From the NCBI RefSeq assembly GCF_009857475.1, contig NZ_WWCJ01000005.1:124001-188000 (forward strand): DNA of 64,000 bases. The letters run 5' to 3'. Position numbers and translations under genes: made by a program. Within the stretch, counting starts at the first letter, position 1; every line of letters begins with the position of its first letter. The notes beneath the pieces are model-generated. The model searched no databases. It worked only from the letters and a program-made list of their open reading frames with translations, and had not been told where the DNA came from. Of this stretch, positions 28,401-36,578 are shown piece by piece. Source of the DNA: Pseudoduganella guangdongensis (GTDB taxonomy: Bacteria > Pseudomonadota > Gammaproteobacteria > Burkholderiales > Burkholderiaceae_D).

Positions 28401-29258
28401 GAAGGGCTGCTTTACCTGCGCGGCAAGGACAACGTTACCCTGCGCGGCGAATCGCGCAGCGGCACCGTCATCGCCGGCGAAAACAGCGATGGCGTCAATC
28501 CCGGCAGCGGCACAGGGCAGGGCGCCATGGCCCCCGGCGCCAGCGGCGGCCGCGCCGTCTTGCTGGTGGAAGATGCCGACCTGCTGCGGCTCGACACGCT
28601 CACCCTGGCCAACACCACCTGGCGCAGCAAGACCATCGGCGCCCAGGCCGAAGCGCTGAACTTCAACAGCGAAGGGCGCCTCATCGCCACCCACGCCGAT
28701 TTCCTGAGCGAGCAAGACACCATCCAGGTCAAAGGCTACGCCTGGTTCTACCGCTGCCTGGTGTCCGGCAATGTCGATTTCATCTGGGGCTACAACCGCG
28801 CCGCCCTGTTCGAAGAATCCGAAATCCGCTCCGTTGGCGACAGCGCCAACCCGGCCAGCGGCGGCTACCTGGTCCAGGCCCGCACCGTGGCCGAGGGCGA
28901 TCCCGGCTTCGTCTTCCTGAATAGCCGCCTGACGCACGGCCCCGGTCCCGCCGGCAATGACGTGCCGCCTGGCGCCACCTACCTGGCGCGGCCCGGGGTG
29001 GTCACGGCCTGGGACAATGTCCGCTACATCAACACCCGCCTGGGCCCGCACATCAGCGCCAAGGGCTGGAGCGGCGAGCCGCGCAACGGCAAAGGCTGGG
29101 AGGAGGTGGGCAGCAGCAGCCTGAGCGGCGAGCCGCTCGACCTGGCGCAGCGCCGGGGCGGCCGCGTGCTGCCCGCCGCCGATGCCGCCCGCTACGACAG
29201 CCGCGCCAAAGTATTCTCGCAGTATGACAATGGAAAAGGATGGAACCCGCAGCCATGA
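25422..29258 (+). CDS. Fusion: DUF5060 / DUF4038-like glycosidase + LamG-like + Ig-like + CE8 pectin methylesterase
   Basis: A 1278-residue exported multidomain enzyme (signal peptide ~1-19). Residues ~22-105 are DUF5060 ([34 protein letters not shown]). Residues ~110-430 are a TIM-barrel glycosidase of the DUF4038/apiosidase-like type, with candidate catalytic E264 ([10 protein letters not shown]) and E341 ([10 protein letters not shown]); ~430-525 resembles DUF5605. Residues ~560-710 look like a concanavalin/LamG-type module, and ~725-945 like two Ig-type modules. The C-terminal ~955-1250 is a CE8 pectin methylesterase: Q1098-D1099 (SEQDTIQ), D1119 (GNVDFIWG) and R1190 (YLARPG) are present. 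The Trp that normally follows the Arg-Pro is Gly1192. The first 525 residues are a paralogue of the gene at 31087. Its stop overlaps the next start (ATGA). Confidence 0.88.
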   Translation: MLRCLLLACVLLLSAAAHADPVEQWGTAEIALAGPQDGNPFVEVELSATFRQGQRSMQVAGFYDGEGKYKIRFMPDAVGTWEYETHSNRSALSGKKGKVQAVAPKTGNRGPVRVRNTWHFAYADGTPYWQVGTTAYSWTNQPAALQEQTLRTLAASPFNKMRMGVFPKRYEFNANEPPLYPFEGKAPRQWDFSRFNPAFFRNLEQRVAQLRALGIEADIILFHPYDKGHWGFDAMPAEANARYLRYIVARLAAYRNVWWSMANEFDFVKTKSMAEWDSYFQLVQESDPYQHLRSIHNGFVFYNHSKPWVTHVSVQSGTLAADYERAVLLRDVYNKPVVYDEVKYEGNFPQRWGKLSPQEMVLRFWQGAIAGTYVGHSETYLSPDEVVWWAKGGVLRGESPARLEFFRKILAESPAQGLEPIDKWQGFPFAGRRGQYYLGYFGGETPSSWPVVLHNKGLVDGARFRAEVIDTWNMTVTPVPGVFEMRKRDAYNFADKNGRSIALPGRPYMAVRLVRIGEGAACAGGAAWCRNAPWTVAPPAAQGSGLAPVQALHGEDAPRGVLPATGAPAGPVALVPALQTAAATSGAYFVEARFRPADGGAGQGYVIARYADDRNWLGFGLDVAPNGGRVAVNIVRMIDGQPKFLKQVRTEPVPGNSAYTIRLDVDGAALTAHLNGSRLIGVDEPNPLPPRIGVLAQGGTFEIDGLRAGDMAQPPTSIGLVHRHRQLTLQAGEPAQRYDVRAVARTGLRAVRFHAAAGDPAIAEARVEGDQLLLQPRAEGTTAVTLTSAEDPNIALTLAVRVSPAFAASTRQYALASAVQPAARERDVPIDTRLQLRFDSTPAIGANGSVRIVRSADGVTVDTIYPGMELDEIGAAQDGIKRVVRYRAISADGSTVTIRPHDGKLAYGTDYTVLVDGNIFGGAKLAGQPFDGIGKPAAWTFRTRERPPAAAASLRVAASGKADFRTVQGALNHAMQHVPRTQPVTIHLANGRHEGLLYLRGKDNVTLRGESRSGTVIAGENSDGVNPGSGTGQGAMAPGASGGRAVLLVEDADLLRLDTLTLANTTWRSKTIGAQAEALNFNSEGRLIATHADFLSEQDTIQVKGYAWFYRCLVSGNVDFIWGYNRAALFEESEIRSVGDSANPASGGYLVQARTVAEGDPGFVFLNSRLTHGPGPAGNDVPPGATYLARPGVVTAWDNVRYINTRLGPHISAKGWSGEPRNGKGWEEVGSSSLSGEPLDLAQRRGGRVLPAADAARYDSRAKVFSQYDNGKGWNPQP

Positions 29259-31090
29259 CTAAAGAAGCCCAGCACTCCCCGCGCCGCCGCGCGTTGTTGA
29301 AAGGCGCCGCCACCGTGGGCGCACTGGCCGCCGCCGGCGCACCCGCCATCGCCGCCGCCAAGGCTGCGCACACCCCGGCCGACCCATGGCGGCGCGCGGC
29401 GGACATTCAGCGCCGCTTCGCCAAGCCGCTGTCCTTCCCCAAGCGCGACTATCCGATCACCGGCTTCGGCGCCAAGCCCTGCGAGCTGGCCAAAGTGCAG
29501 GGCTACCCCACCATCCGCAAGAAGGGCGAACTGGATACGCAGGCCCCCGGCTCGCATGACAGCCATCCCGCCCTGCGCGCAGCGATTGAAGCCGCGCACA
29601 AGGCCGGCGGCGGCCGCGTTGTCATCCCCGCCGGGAACTGGTACCTGAAAGGCCCGATCACGCTGCTCTCCAACGTGCACGTCCACCTCAAAGCCGGCGC
29701 GCAAGTCCTGTTCAGCACCGACCCGAAAGACTACGCCCGCGACGGCGACTACGACTGCGGCAAGAACGGCAAACTGGTGCTCTCGCGCTGGCAAGGCAAC
29801 GACTGCCTGAACTTCAGCCCCCTGGTGTATGCGCGCGGCCAAAAGAACATCGCCATCACCGGCGAGGACTGGACCAGCATCCTGAACGGCCAGGCCGGCG
29901 TGCCGATGGAAGACGGCAGCGGCGCCTGCTGGTGGAGCATGAACCCGAAAGCCGCCTTGCCCGGCGCCGTGCACCAGGGCGTGCCCAACCCCGCCAATCC
30001 GGCATCGCTGGCCGAAGTCGCGCCGCACCTGGACGACGCCGCGCGCGCCCGCATCCAGGGCCAAGGCGAACGCTGGCGCAGCGACGAGCGCTACCTGCCT
30101 GCGCTGTCCGAAGCCGGCATCCCCTTCGAGAAGCGCATCTTCGGCCTGGGCCACACCCTGCGCCCCTGCATGGTGGAGTTCGTCGACTGCAGCGACGTGC
30201 TGATGCAAGGCTACCTGGTCATCAACACACCGTTCTGGATCCACCACCCGGTCAACTCGCGCAACGTCCATATCAACAAAGTGCGCATGGATAGCATCGG
30301 CCCGAATTCGGACGGCGTCGACCCCGAATCCTGCGACACCGTGCTGGTGGAAGGCTGCGAGTTCAATACCGGCGACGACTGCATCGCCATCAAGTCCGGC
30401 AAAAACCGTGACACCCAGTACGGCCCAACGCGCAATATGCTGGTCCAGAACTGCGTGATGAACAGCGGCCACGGCGGCCTCACGCTCGGCAGCGAAATGT
30501 CGGCCGGCATTGAGCACATCTACGCGCAGAACATCGAATTCCGCAACGCCCACTGGGCCAGCGACCCGCTGTGGACCGCGATCCGCCTGAAAACCAACAT
30601 GAACCGCGGCGGCTACCTGCGCCATCTCTACGTGCGCGACATCACCTTGCCGAACGGCGTGCAGACCACGCCGCGCCCCTATAAACCATTGCCGGGCACG
30701 CTGCTGGGCAGCGCCAAAGTGCCGTCGACCGGCGGCGGCGCCGTGCTCACCATCGACTGCGATTACGCGCCGTCCGATGATATCGTGCGCATCCGTCCGC
30801 CCGAGGTGTCGCACGTCCACATCGCGCGCGTCCGCGCCAGCAACGTCAATGGCCCGGATGGCGCCTACTCCTGTAACCAGATCATGGTCGTCCTGGGGCC
30901 GGTGCCGAGCAGCTTTAACGGCGCCGCCGGCACGCCGGTGCTGCCGCTGTCCGACATTTCGATCACGGACGCCGATTTCGGCACGCCGCGCAATGCCGAG
31001 GAGCCGTGGTTCGTATACAACGTCAAACGCCTCAAGCTAAGCAATGTGCGCATTGCCGGGAAAACCATCAACACGGAGCTGAACGCATGA
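29255..31090 (+). CDS. GH28 polygalacturonase, second copy, Tat-exported
   Basis: A 611-residue GH28 enzyme. I prefer ATG 29255, which overlaps the preceding stop as ATGA; an in-frame ATG at 29240 would add five residues. The N-terminus [21 protein letters not shown] is a twin-arginine signal. Catalytic residues are D353 (NSDG), D374/D375 (GDDC), H406 (SGHGGL) and R444/K446 (IRLK). The sequence aligns along its whole length with the divergent GH28 at 19747-21666, so the two are paralogues, with differences mainly at the N-terminus and ~200-280. Translational coupling on both sides (ATGA upstream and downstream) puts it firmly in the TonB receptor operon. Confidence 0.92.
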   Translation: MTKEAQHSPRRRALLKGAATVGALAAAGAPAIAAAKAAHTPADPWRRAADIQRRFAKPLSFPKRDYPITGFGAKPCELAKVQGYPTIRKKGELDTQAPGSHDSHPALRAAIEAAHKAGGGRVVIPAGNWYLKGPITLLSNVHVHLKAGAQVLFSTDPKDYARDGDYDCGKNGKLVLSRWQGNDCLNFSPLVYARGQKNIAITGEDWTSILNGQAGVPMEDGSGACWWSMNPKAALPGAVHQGVPNPANPASLAEVAPHLDDAARARIQGQGERWRSDERYLPALSEAGIPFEKRIFGLGHTLRPCMVEFVDCSDVLMQGYLVINTPFWIHHPVNSRNVHINKVRMDSIGPNSDGVDPESCDTVLVEGCEFNTGDDCIAIKSGKNRDTQYGPTRNMLVQNCVMNSGHGGLTLGSEMSAGIEHIYAQNIEFRNAHWASDPLWTAIRLKTNMNRGGYLRHLYVRDITLPNGVQTTPRPYKPLPGTLLGSAKVPSTGGGAVLTIDCDYAPSDDIVRIRPPEVSHVHIARVRASNVNGPDGAYSCNQIMVVLGPVPSSFNGAAGTPVLPLSDISITDADFGTPRNAEEPWFVYNVKRLKLSNVRIAGKTINTELNA

Positions 31091-32655
31091 AGCTGATGCG
31101 CGCGCTGTTGGCCGCGCTGCTGTTGGCGGCGGCCGGCGCAGCGGTGCACGCGCAAGACACTGCCCCGGTCGAGCGCTGGGGCAGCAAGGAGCTCACCCTG
31201 GACGGCCCGCGCGACGGCAATCCCTTCCTGGAAGTCGATCTCGCCGCCACCTTCCGCCAGGGCGCGCGCGCCATCGTGGTGGACGGCTTCTACGACGGCG
31301 AAGGCCGCTACAAGCTGCGCTTCATGCCCGACAGCGTCGGCGAATGGACGTACGAAACCCGCAGCAACCGCCCGGCCCTGGACGGCAAGCGCGGCAAATT
31401 CACGGTCGGCCCCGCGCAGCAGGGCAACCACGGCCCGGTGCAGGTCAAAGGCACGCACCATTTCGCCTATGCCGATGGCACGCCGTTCTGGCAAGTCGGC
31501 ACCACCAGCTACGGCTGGACCCACCAGCCCGAAGCAACCGAACGCCAGACCCTGGCCACCCTGGCCGCTGGCCCGTTCAACAAAGTACGCATGCTGGTCT
31601 TCCCCAACCAGGACGTCAAGCACCAGCCGCCGCGCTTCCCCTTCGAAGGCACGCCGCCCAAGGGCTGGGACTTCAGCCGCTTCAACCCCGCATTTTTCCG
31701 CCACCTGGAGCAGCGCGTGGGCGACCTGCGCACGCTAGGCATCCAGGCCGACCTGATCCTGTTCCACCCCTACGACAAAGGCTACTGGGGCTTCGACCAG
31801 ATGCCGGCCGAGGTGAATGAACGCTACCTGCGCTATGTCGTGGCGCGCCTGGCGTCCTACCGCAATGTCTGGTGGTCTATCGCCAACGAGTTCGACTACC
31901 TCACCAACAAGCAGATGCCCGAGTGGGACCGTTATTTCGAAATCGTACAGGCGCGCGACCCCTACCAGCACCTGCGCTCCATCCACAATGCCATGGTGCT
32001 GTACAACCACAGCAAGCCCTGGGTCACGCACGTGAGCGTGCAAAGCGGCGCCATTGCCGAGGATTTTGAGCGCGCCGTCCTGTTGCGCGACGTGTACATG
32101 AAGCCCGTGGTGTACGACGAAGTCAAATATGAAGGCAATATCGAACGGCGCTGGGGCCAGCTGAGCGCGCAGGAAATGGTGCTGCGCTTCTGGACCGGCG
32201 CCATCGCCGGCACCTATGTCGGCCACAGCGAAATCTTCAAGGACCCGGACGATATGTCCTGGCTCGGCAAGGGCGGCGCGCTGCGCGGCGAAAGCCCGGC
32301 GCGCCTGGCCTTCTTGCGCCAGATCCTGTCCGCCAGCCCGGCCGAAGGGCTGGAACCCATCGACAAATGGCAGGAGTACCCGTTCGCCGGCAAACCCGGC
32401 GCGTACTACCTGGGCTATTTTGGCCGCCAGGCTCCTGTCAGCTGGCCCTTTGCCCTGGCCAAGCCCGGCCTGAAAGACGGCATGCGCTTCACCGCCGAAG
32501 TGATCGATACCTGGAATATGAGCATTACCCCCGTGCCGGGCGTGTTCGAACTCCGCAGGCAGGACAACTACAGCTTCGCCGACAAGGACGGCCGCAGCAT
32601 CGCGCTGCCAGGCCGCCCCTACATGGCCCTGCGGATCAAGAAGGCGCTCGACTAA
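31087..32655 (+). CDS. DUF5060 / DUF4038-like glycosidase, stand-alone paralogue
   Basis: A 522-residue exported protein (signal peptide [22 protein letters not shown]). ATG 31087 overlaps the GH28 stop as ATGA. It aligns end to end with residues 1-525 of the fusion protein at 25422. DUF5060 is at ~25-105; the TIM-barrel glycosidase has candidate catalytic E268 (WWSIANEFDY) and E345 ([10 protein letters not shown]); the C-terminal DUF5605-like part ends [15 protein letters not shown]. No LamG, Ig or methylesterase modules follow. The fold includes characterised apiosidases (GH140), so an apiosidase or other pectin side-chain activity is possible but unproven. Its presence beside the fusion indicates a local duplication. 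Confidence 0.85.
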   Translation: MKLMRALLAALLLAAAGAAVHAQDTAPVERWGSKELTLDGPRDGNPFLEVDLAATFRQGARAIVVDGFYDGEGRYKLRFMPDSVGEWTYETRSNRPALDGKRGKFTVGPAQQGNHGPVQVKGTHHFAYADGTPFWQVGTTSYGWTHQPEATERQTLATLAAGPFNKVRMLVFPNQDVKHQPPRFPFEGTPPKGWDFSRFNPAFFRHLEQRVGDLRTLGIQADLILFHPYDKGYWGFDQMPAEVNERYLRYVVARLASYRNVWWSIANEFDYLTNKQMPEWDRYFEIVQARDPYQHLRSIHNAMVLYNHSKPWVTHVSVQSGAIAEDFERAVLLRDVYMKPVVYDEVKYEGNIERRWGQLSAQEMVLRFWTGAIAGTYVGHSEIFKDPDDMSWLGKGGALRGESPARLAFLRQILSASPAEGLEPIDKWQEYPFAGKPGAYYLGYFGRQAPVSWPFALAKPGLKDGMRFTAEVIDTWNMSITPVPGVFELRRQDNYSFADKDGRSIALPGRPYMALRIKKALD

Positions 32656-32705
32656 AGTTGACTTTTAGATAAAAATGGCGACTGTCTTCAATGCAGGAGG
32701 TGTGA

Positions 32706-33797
32706 TTGGACAGTTCCCTCAAGTACAAACTCAGCGCCGGTGCCGGCCTGACCCTGGCGGCGCTCGCCGGCTATTTGCTGCTGTGGCCGGTCCCGGCCGA
32801 ACCGGTGAGCTGGACGCCGCAAGCGGCGCCGGGCTATGTCGGCGTCCATGCGCCCAACACCAAACTGGCCGGCCTGCAGAAGATCGATATCGGCGCGGAG
32901 CACGGCCCTGAGCATCTGGCCATCGGGCCGGACGGCAAGCTGTATGCCGCCGTCACCAGCGGGAAAATCCTGCGCATGGCGCCCGACGGCAGCCAGCGCG
33001 AAGTGTTCGCCAGCACCGGCGGCCGTGTGCTCGGTTTCGATTTCGACGCCACCGGCCGCCTGATCGCAGCCGACGCCATGAAAGGCCTGCTGGCCATCGC
33101 ACCGGACGGCAAGATCACCGTACTGACCGCGCAAGTGCAAGAGGGCGATCCAATCCGCTATGCGGACGGGGTGGTGGTGGCGCCGGACGGCACGATCTAC
33201 TTCACCGACGCCTCGACCCGTTTCGCGCCCGCCCAGTGGGGCGGCACTTTCGAAGCCAGCGTGCTCGATATCCTGGAGCAGTCGGCGACCGGCCGCGTGC
33301 TGGCCTACGATCCGGCCGGCGGCACGACCCGCGTGCTGGCCAGCGGCCTGTCCTTCGCCAACGGCATTGCGCTGTCGGCCGACGGGCGCACCCTGTACGT
33401 GAATGAAACGGGCCGCTACCGCATCTGGAAGATCGACGCCCGCAGCGGCCAGCGCGCCATCCTGTTCGACAACCTGCCGGGCTACCCCGATAACCTGATG
33501 CGCGGGCGCGACGGCAAGATCTGGGTCGGCCTGGTCAAGCCGCGCAATCCCACCATCGACAAGCTGGCTGAAAAGCCCTTCATGCGCAAGCTCACCCTGC
33601 GCCTGCCGCGCGCCCTGTGGCCGGTGCCGCAAGCCTACGGCCACGTGTTCGCCTTCAATGAAGAAGGCAAGGTGCTGGCCGACTTGCAGGACCCGAGCGG
33701 CGCGTATCCCGAAACGACCGCCGTGCTGGAAGCGGCGGACCGCCTCTATATCCAGAGCCTGCACGCCAGCTTTATCGGCTGGATGCCGCGTCCTTAG
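32706..33797 (+). CDS. SMP-30 / strictosidine-synthase-like beta-propeller, membrane-anchored
   Basis: A 363-residue six-bladed-propeller protein. I chose TTG 32706 because a perfect AGGAGG (32695-32700) lies five bases upstream; the nearby GTG 32702 is in another frame. An N-terminal hydrophobic segment (~residues 9-27, AGAGLTLAALAGYLLLW) suggests a membrane anchor facing the periplasm. Propeller repeats show as PEHLAIGPDGKLYAAVTSGKI, YADGVVVAPDGTIYFTDAS and FANGIALSADGRTLYVNETGRYRIWKI; this is the strictosidine-synthase/SMP-30 lactonase pattern with candidate metal ligands in the N and D of these loops. It follows the pectin operon after 50 bases, so a sugar-lactone step in the pathway is plausible, but such proteins are common elsewhere. 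Confidence 0.8.
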   Translation: MDSSLKYKLSAGAGLTLAALAGYLLLWPVPAEPVSWTPQAAPGYVGVHAPNTKLAGLQKIDIGAEHGPEHLAIGPDGKLYAAVTSGKILRMAPDGSQREVFASTGGRVLGFDFDATGRLIAADAMKGLLAIAPDGKITVLTAQVQEGDPIRYADGVVVAPDGTIYFTDASTRFAPAQWGGTFEASVLDILEQSATGRVLAYDPAGGTTRVLASGLSFANGIALSADGRTLYVNETGRYRIWKIDARSGQRAILFDNLPGYPDNLMRGRDGKIWVGLVKPRNPTIDKLAEKPFMRKLTLRLPRALWPVPQAYGHVFAFNEEGKVLADLQDPSGAYPETTAVLEAADRLYIQSLHASFIGWMPRP

Positions 33798-33945
33798 GCG
33801 CGGGCAGAGCGGACAATTCCAGCGGTTCCGGTGGCGCCGGCACCACAATCAGCGTGGTGTCGCGTGCGCCCCGCACCTGCTGCTGGACGACTTGCATGGC
33901 GACCGGCTTGCGCGGTGGTTCGGGGCGGGGCGGTGTGGGGAACAT
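33772..33945 (-). CDS. Small proline-rich protein (57 aa), tentative
   Basis: The ATG complementary to 33943-33945 is preceded on the minus strand by AGGAG at a suitable distance. The product begins MFPTPPRPEPPRKPVAMQVV and ends in another proline-rich stretch. No signal peptide or fold is visible. The last 26 bases overlap the 3' end of the SMP-30-like gene on the opposite strand. It resembles in composition, not in sequence, the proline-rich ORF at 38514. The Shine-Dalgarno is the main support. Confidence 0.35.
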   Translation of the reverse strand: MFPTPPRPEPPRKPVAMQVVQQQVRGARDTTLIVVPAPPEPLELSALPAPKDAASSR

Positions 33946-34006
33946 GGCGGCTCCTGTCGGGGTGATCGCTTGCATGTAGGGATGAATGGCGGATTTGCAA
34001 CCGTGC

Positions 34007-34038
34007 GTCGTATAGTTGTGTTTATAATTCCATACGAC
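34007..34038. promoter_or_regulatory. Inverted repeat GTCGTAT-N18-ATACGAC bracketing a TATAAT box
   Basis: GTCGTAT (34007-34013) and ATACGAC (34032-34038) are perfect reverse complements, and a perfect -10 TATAAT (34023-34028) lies between them, 27 bases before the TonB receptor start. No good -35 is seen. A dimeric regulator bound here would cover the promoter. The assignment is inference from position and symmetry. Confidence 0.5.
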
Positions 34039-34054
34039 AATTCGACTGCAAGCC

Positions 34055-35977
34055 ATGAACAAGAAACCTCGCTCCTTGTTGTTATTGGCAGTACTGTCCA
34101 TGGCGCCGGCTGCGCATGCCGCAGCGCTGGCGGACGGCGACATCGCCGACCTGACGCTGGAACAGCTCAACGAAATCGTCATCACCTCGGTCACGCGCCA
34201 GGAGGAAAGGCTGAACAACGCCGCCGCCTCGGTCTTTATTATCAGCGCCACCGATATCCGCCGCAGCGGCGTGCGCAGCCTGCCGGAAGCCCTGCGCATG
34301 GCGCCCAACCTGGAAGTGGCGCGGGTCGACGCGCGCAATTACGCGATCAGCGCGCGCGGCTTCAATAACCCCTTCGCCAACAAGCTGCTGGTGCTGATCG
34401 ATGGCCGCAGCGTCTACTCGCCGTTCTTCTCCGCCGTGTTCTGGGACGCCCAGGGCGTGGTGATGGAGGATATCGAGCGCATCGAAGTGATCAGCGGCCC
34501 CGGCTCCACCATCTGGGGCGTGAACGCGGTAAACGGCGTTATCAACGTCATTACCCGCCACGCCAGGGACAGCCAGGGCACGCTGCTGTCGCTCGCCGGC
34601 TCGCGCGGCGAAGGCGATGCCACGCTGCGCTTCGGCGGCCGCCTGGCGGGAGGCGGCAACTACCGGGCCTACGCCCAGGCCATGGCGCTGGAGGATACCG
34701 ACAGCGCGGCCGGACTCAATACCTTTACCGGCATGCAGCGGCGCCAGGCCGGTTTCCGTGCCGACTGGGACATGCTGCATGGCGGCCTGACCGTGTCCGG
34801 CGACGTGTACCAGGCCAACCTGGGCCAGCTGAACACGCGCGACATCCGCATTGCCGGCGCCAACCTGCTGGCGCGCTACACGCGCCAGTTTTCCGACGAG
34901 ATGGGCCTGCGCCTGCAGCTCAACCTGGACCACACGGAGCGCAACCAGCCGCTCAACTACGTCGACCGCCTCGACACCATCGAGCTCGAAGGCCAGCATG
35001 ATGTGCGGCTCGGCGCGCACAAACTGTCCTGGGGCGGCGGCTACCGCCATTCGCGCGACGACAACACGCCCGGCCCCGGTTACGGCTTCTGGCCGTATCA
35101 TCGCAATTTGCATTGGGGCAGCCTGTTCGTGCAGGATGAAATCACGCTGGCGCCCAGCCTGCGCGCCACCGGCGGCGTCAAAATCGAGCACAACACCTAC
35201 ACCGGCTCCGAATGGCTGCCTACCTTGCGCCTGGCCTGGAGCCCGGACCAGCGGCACACGCTGTGGGGCGCCTTGTCGCGCACCGTGCGCTCGCCGGCGC
35301 GCGTGGACCGCGATATCGTGGCCCCGCCCAAGCCCATCGTCATCGGCGGCGTGCCGCGTTTCGGCCTGGGCACCAGCCCCGATTTCGTGTCGGAAACCGC
35401 CAATGTGCTGGAGGTGGGCTACCGCGCCCAGCCCGCGCACAACTGGTCCTGGTCTGCCACCGCCTGGCTGGCCGACTACGACAAGCTGCGCACGCTGGAG
35501 CCGAACAGCATCGCCGGCGCTTATCGCGGTTCGCTGGAATTCCGCAATATGGCCCAGGGCCGCACACGCGGCATCGAATTCTGGGCGCGCTGGCAGCCGG
35601 CCCTGCGCTGGCGCCTGAACGCCGGCCTGACGGTGCAGGACGTCGACCTCTGGACCCGCCCCGGCAGCATGGATGCTACAACGGCCGGGCTCGCCATCAA
35701 CGACCCGAGCAGCTATTGGCAGCTGCGCTCCTCGCACGAACTGGGCGACACCATGCAGCTGGACTGGACCTTGCGCTACACCGGCAGCCTGCCGCGGCCG
35801 AGCGTGCCGTCCTATCACGAGCTGGACGTGAACTGGGTCTGGAAGGTGCGCCCGCAGATCGAGCTGGCGCTGGCCGGGCATAACCTGCTGCACGCGCGCC
35901 ACGCTGAGTTCGGCGCGCTGCCCGGGCGCAGCGTGATCGAGCGGCGCGCTGTCCTGAAACTGACCATGCGATACTAG
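34055..35977 (+). CDS. TonB-dependent receptor of the YfiR-kinase module
   Basis: A 640-residue outer-membrane receptor (signal peptide to ~24, ALSMAPAAHA-A). The mature N-terminus LADLTLEQLNEIVITSVTRQEERLNNAAASVFIIS is the TonB-box and plug entrance typical of this subgroup. The plug continues to ~165 (GVRSLPEALRMAPNLEVARVDARNYAISARGFN, LLVLIDGRSVYSP, IERIEVISGPGSTIWGVNAVNGVINVIT). The barrel ends AVLKLTMRY with a terminal aromatic residue. Four bases separate it from yfiR-like and the kinase overlaps that, so the three form one operon. Receptors of this kind are repeatedly linked to DUF4154 and hybrid kinases; the ligand is not known. Confidence 0.9.
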   Translation: MNKKPRSLLLLAVLSMAPAAHAAALADGDIADLTLEQLNEIVITSVTRQEERLNNAAASVFIISATDIRRSGVRSLPEALRMAPNLEVARVDARNYAISARGFNNPFANKLLVLIDGRSVYSPFFSAVFWDAQGVVMEDIERIEVISGPGSTIWGVNAVNGVINVITRHARDSQGTLLSLAGSRGEGDATLRFGGRLAGGGNYRAYAQAMALEDTDSAAGLNTFTGMQRRQAGFRADWDMLHGGLTVSGDVYQANLGQLNTRDIRIAGANLLARYTRQFSDEMGLRLQLNLDHTERNQPLNYVDRLDTIELEGQHDVRLGAHKLSWGGGYRHSRDDNTPGPGYGFWPYHRNLHWGSLFVQDEITLAPSLRATGGVKIEHNTYTGSEWLPTLRLAWSPDQRHTLWGALSRTVRSPARVDRDIVAPPKPIVIGGVPRFGLGTSPDFVSETANVLEVGYRAQPAHNWSWSATAWLADYDKLRTLEPNSIAGAYRGSLEFRNMAQGRTRGIEFWARWQPALRWRLNAGLTVQDVDLWTRPGSMDATTAGLAINDPSSYWQLRSSHELGDTMQLDWTLRYTGSLPRPSVPSYHELDVNWVWKVRPQIELALAGHNLLHARHAEFGALPGRSVIERRAVLKLTMRY

Positions 35978-35981
35978 AAAC

Positions 35982-36578
35982 ATGGTAGGCGCCCACCTTA
36001 CATTGTCTGCCATGCCACCCCAGGTGAGCAGTGGCTGGATCACCCGCTTAATTGCGCTGGTGCTGCTGCTGTTCGCCTTCAGCTGCATGGCGCTCGGCAC
36101 GCAACCGGGCAGCCCGGCGCCGGTGCTGGAACGCAGCGTCAAGGCCGCCTTCCTGTACAAATTCCTCGGCTATATGGAGTTTCCCGCCGACCCGGGCCCG
36201 GCCCTGGTGGTGGGCGTGCTGGGGGCGGAGGATGTGGCCGCCGAACTGGCGCGGATCGTGGTGGGGCGCAATGTCGGCAACCGGGCGATCACGGTGCGTC
36301 AGCTGCGCGAGGGCGACTCCCTGGCCGGACTGCAACTCCTGTTCATCGGCGAGGATGCCGCGCAGCCGGGGCAAGCGCTGCGCACGGCGGAAAAGAACGG
36401 CACCGTCACCGTGACCGAGCAGGAAAACGGCCTGCAAAGCGGCAGCGTCATCAATTTCCGCGTGGTGGATGAGCGGGTGCGCTTCGAAGTCTCGCTGCCG
36501 GCCGCCGAACGCTGCAATGTGCGCCTCAGTTCACGCCTGCTGTCCGTTGCCTACCACGTGCAGAAAGGCGGGCAGTGA
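35982..36578 (+). CDS. YfiR family (DUF4154) periplasmic protein
   Basis: A 198-residue exported protein. A hydrophobic N-terminal segment (~18-38, LIALVLLLFAFSCMALG) acts as signal or anchor. The family core is VKAAFLYKFLGYMEFP, followed by VVGVLGAEDVAAELARIV, LLFIGEDAA and INFRVVDERVRFEVSL. In Pseudomonas, YfiR is a periplasmic inhibitor of a diguanylate cyclase; here the partner appears to be the overlapping hybrid kinase, which has an extracytoplasmic domain. The start could be at 35982 or at the ATG at 36012. It overlaps the kinase gene by four bases (ATGA). Confidence 0.88.
   Translation: MVGAHLTLSAMPPQVSSGWITRLIALVLLLFAFSCMALGTQPGSPAPVLERSVKAAFLYKFLGYMEFPADPGPALVVGVLGAEDVAAELARIVVGRNVGNRAITVRQLREGDSLAGLQLLFIGEDAAQPGQALRTAEKNGTVTVTEQENGLQSGSVINFRVVDERVRFEVSLPAAERCNVRLSSRLLSVAYHVQKGGQ

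Noticed and set aside
25560..29051. 1163-codon minus-strand open frame opposite the pectin methylesterase fusion
   Set aside because: Composition (His, Gln, Arg, Ala) and lack of motifs mark it as an antisense shadow; the plus strand has catalytic motifs from several families.
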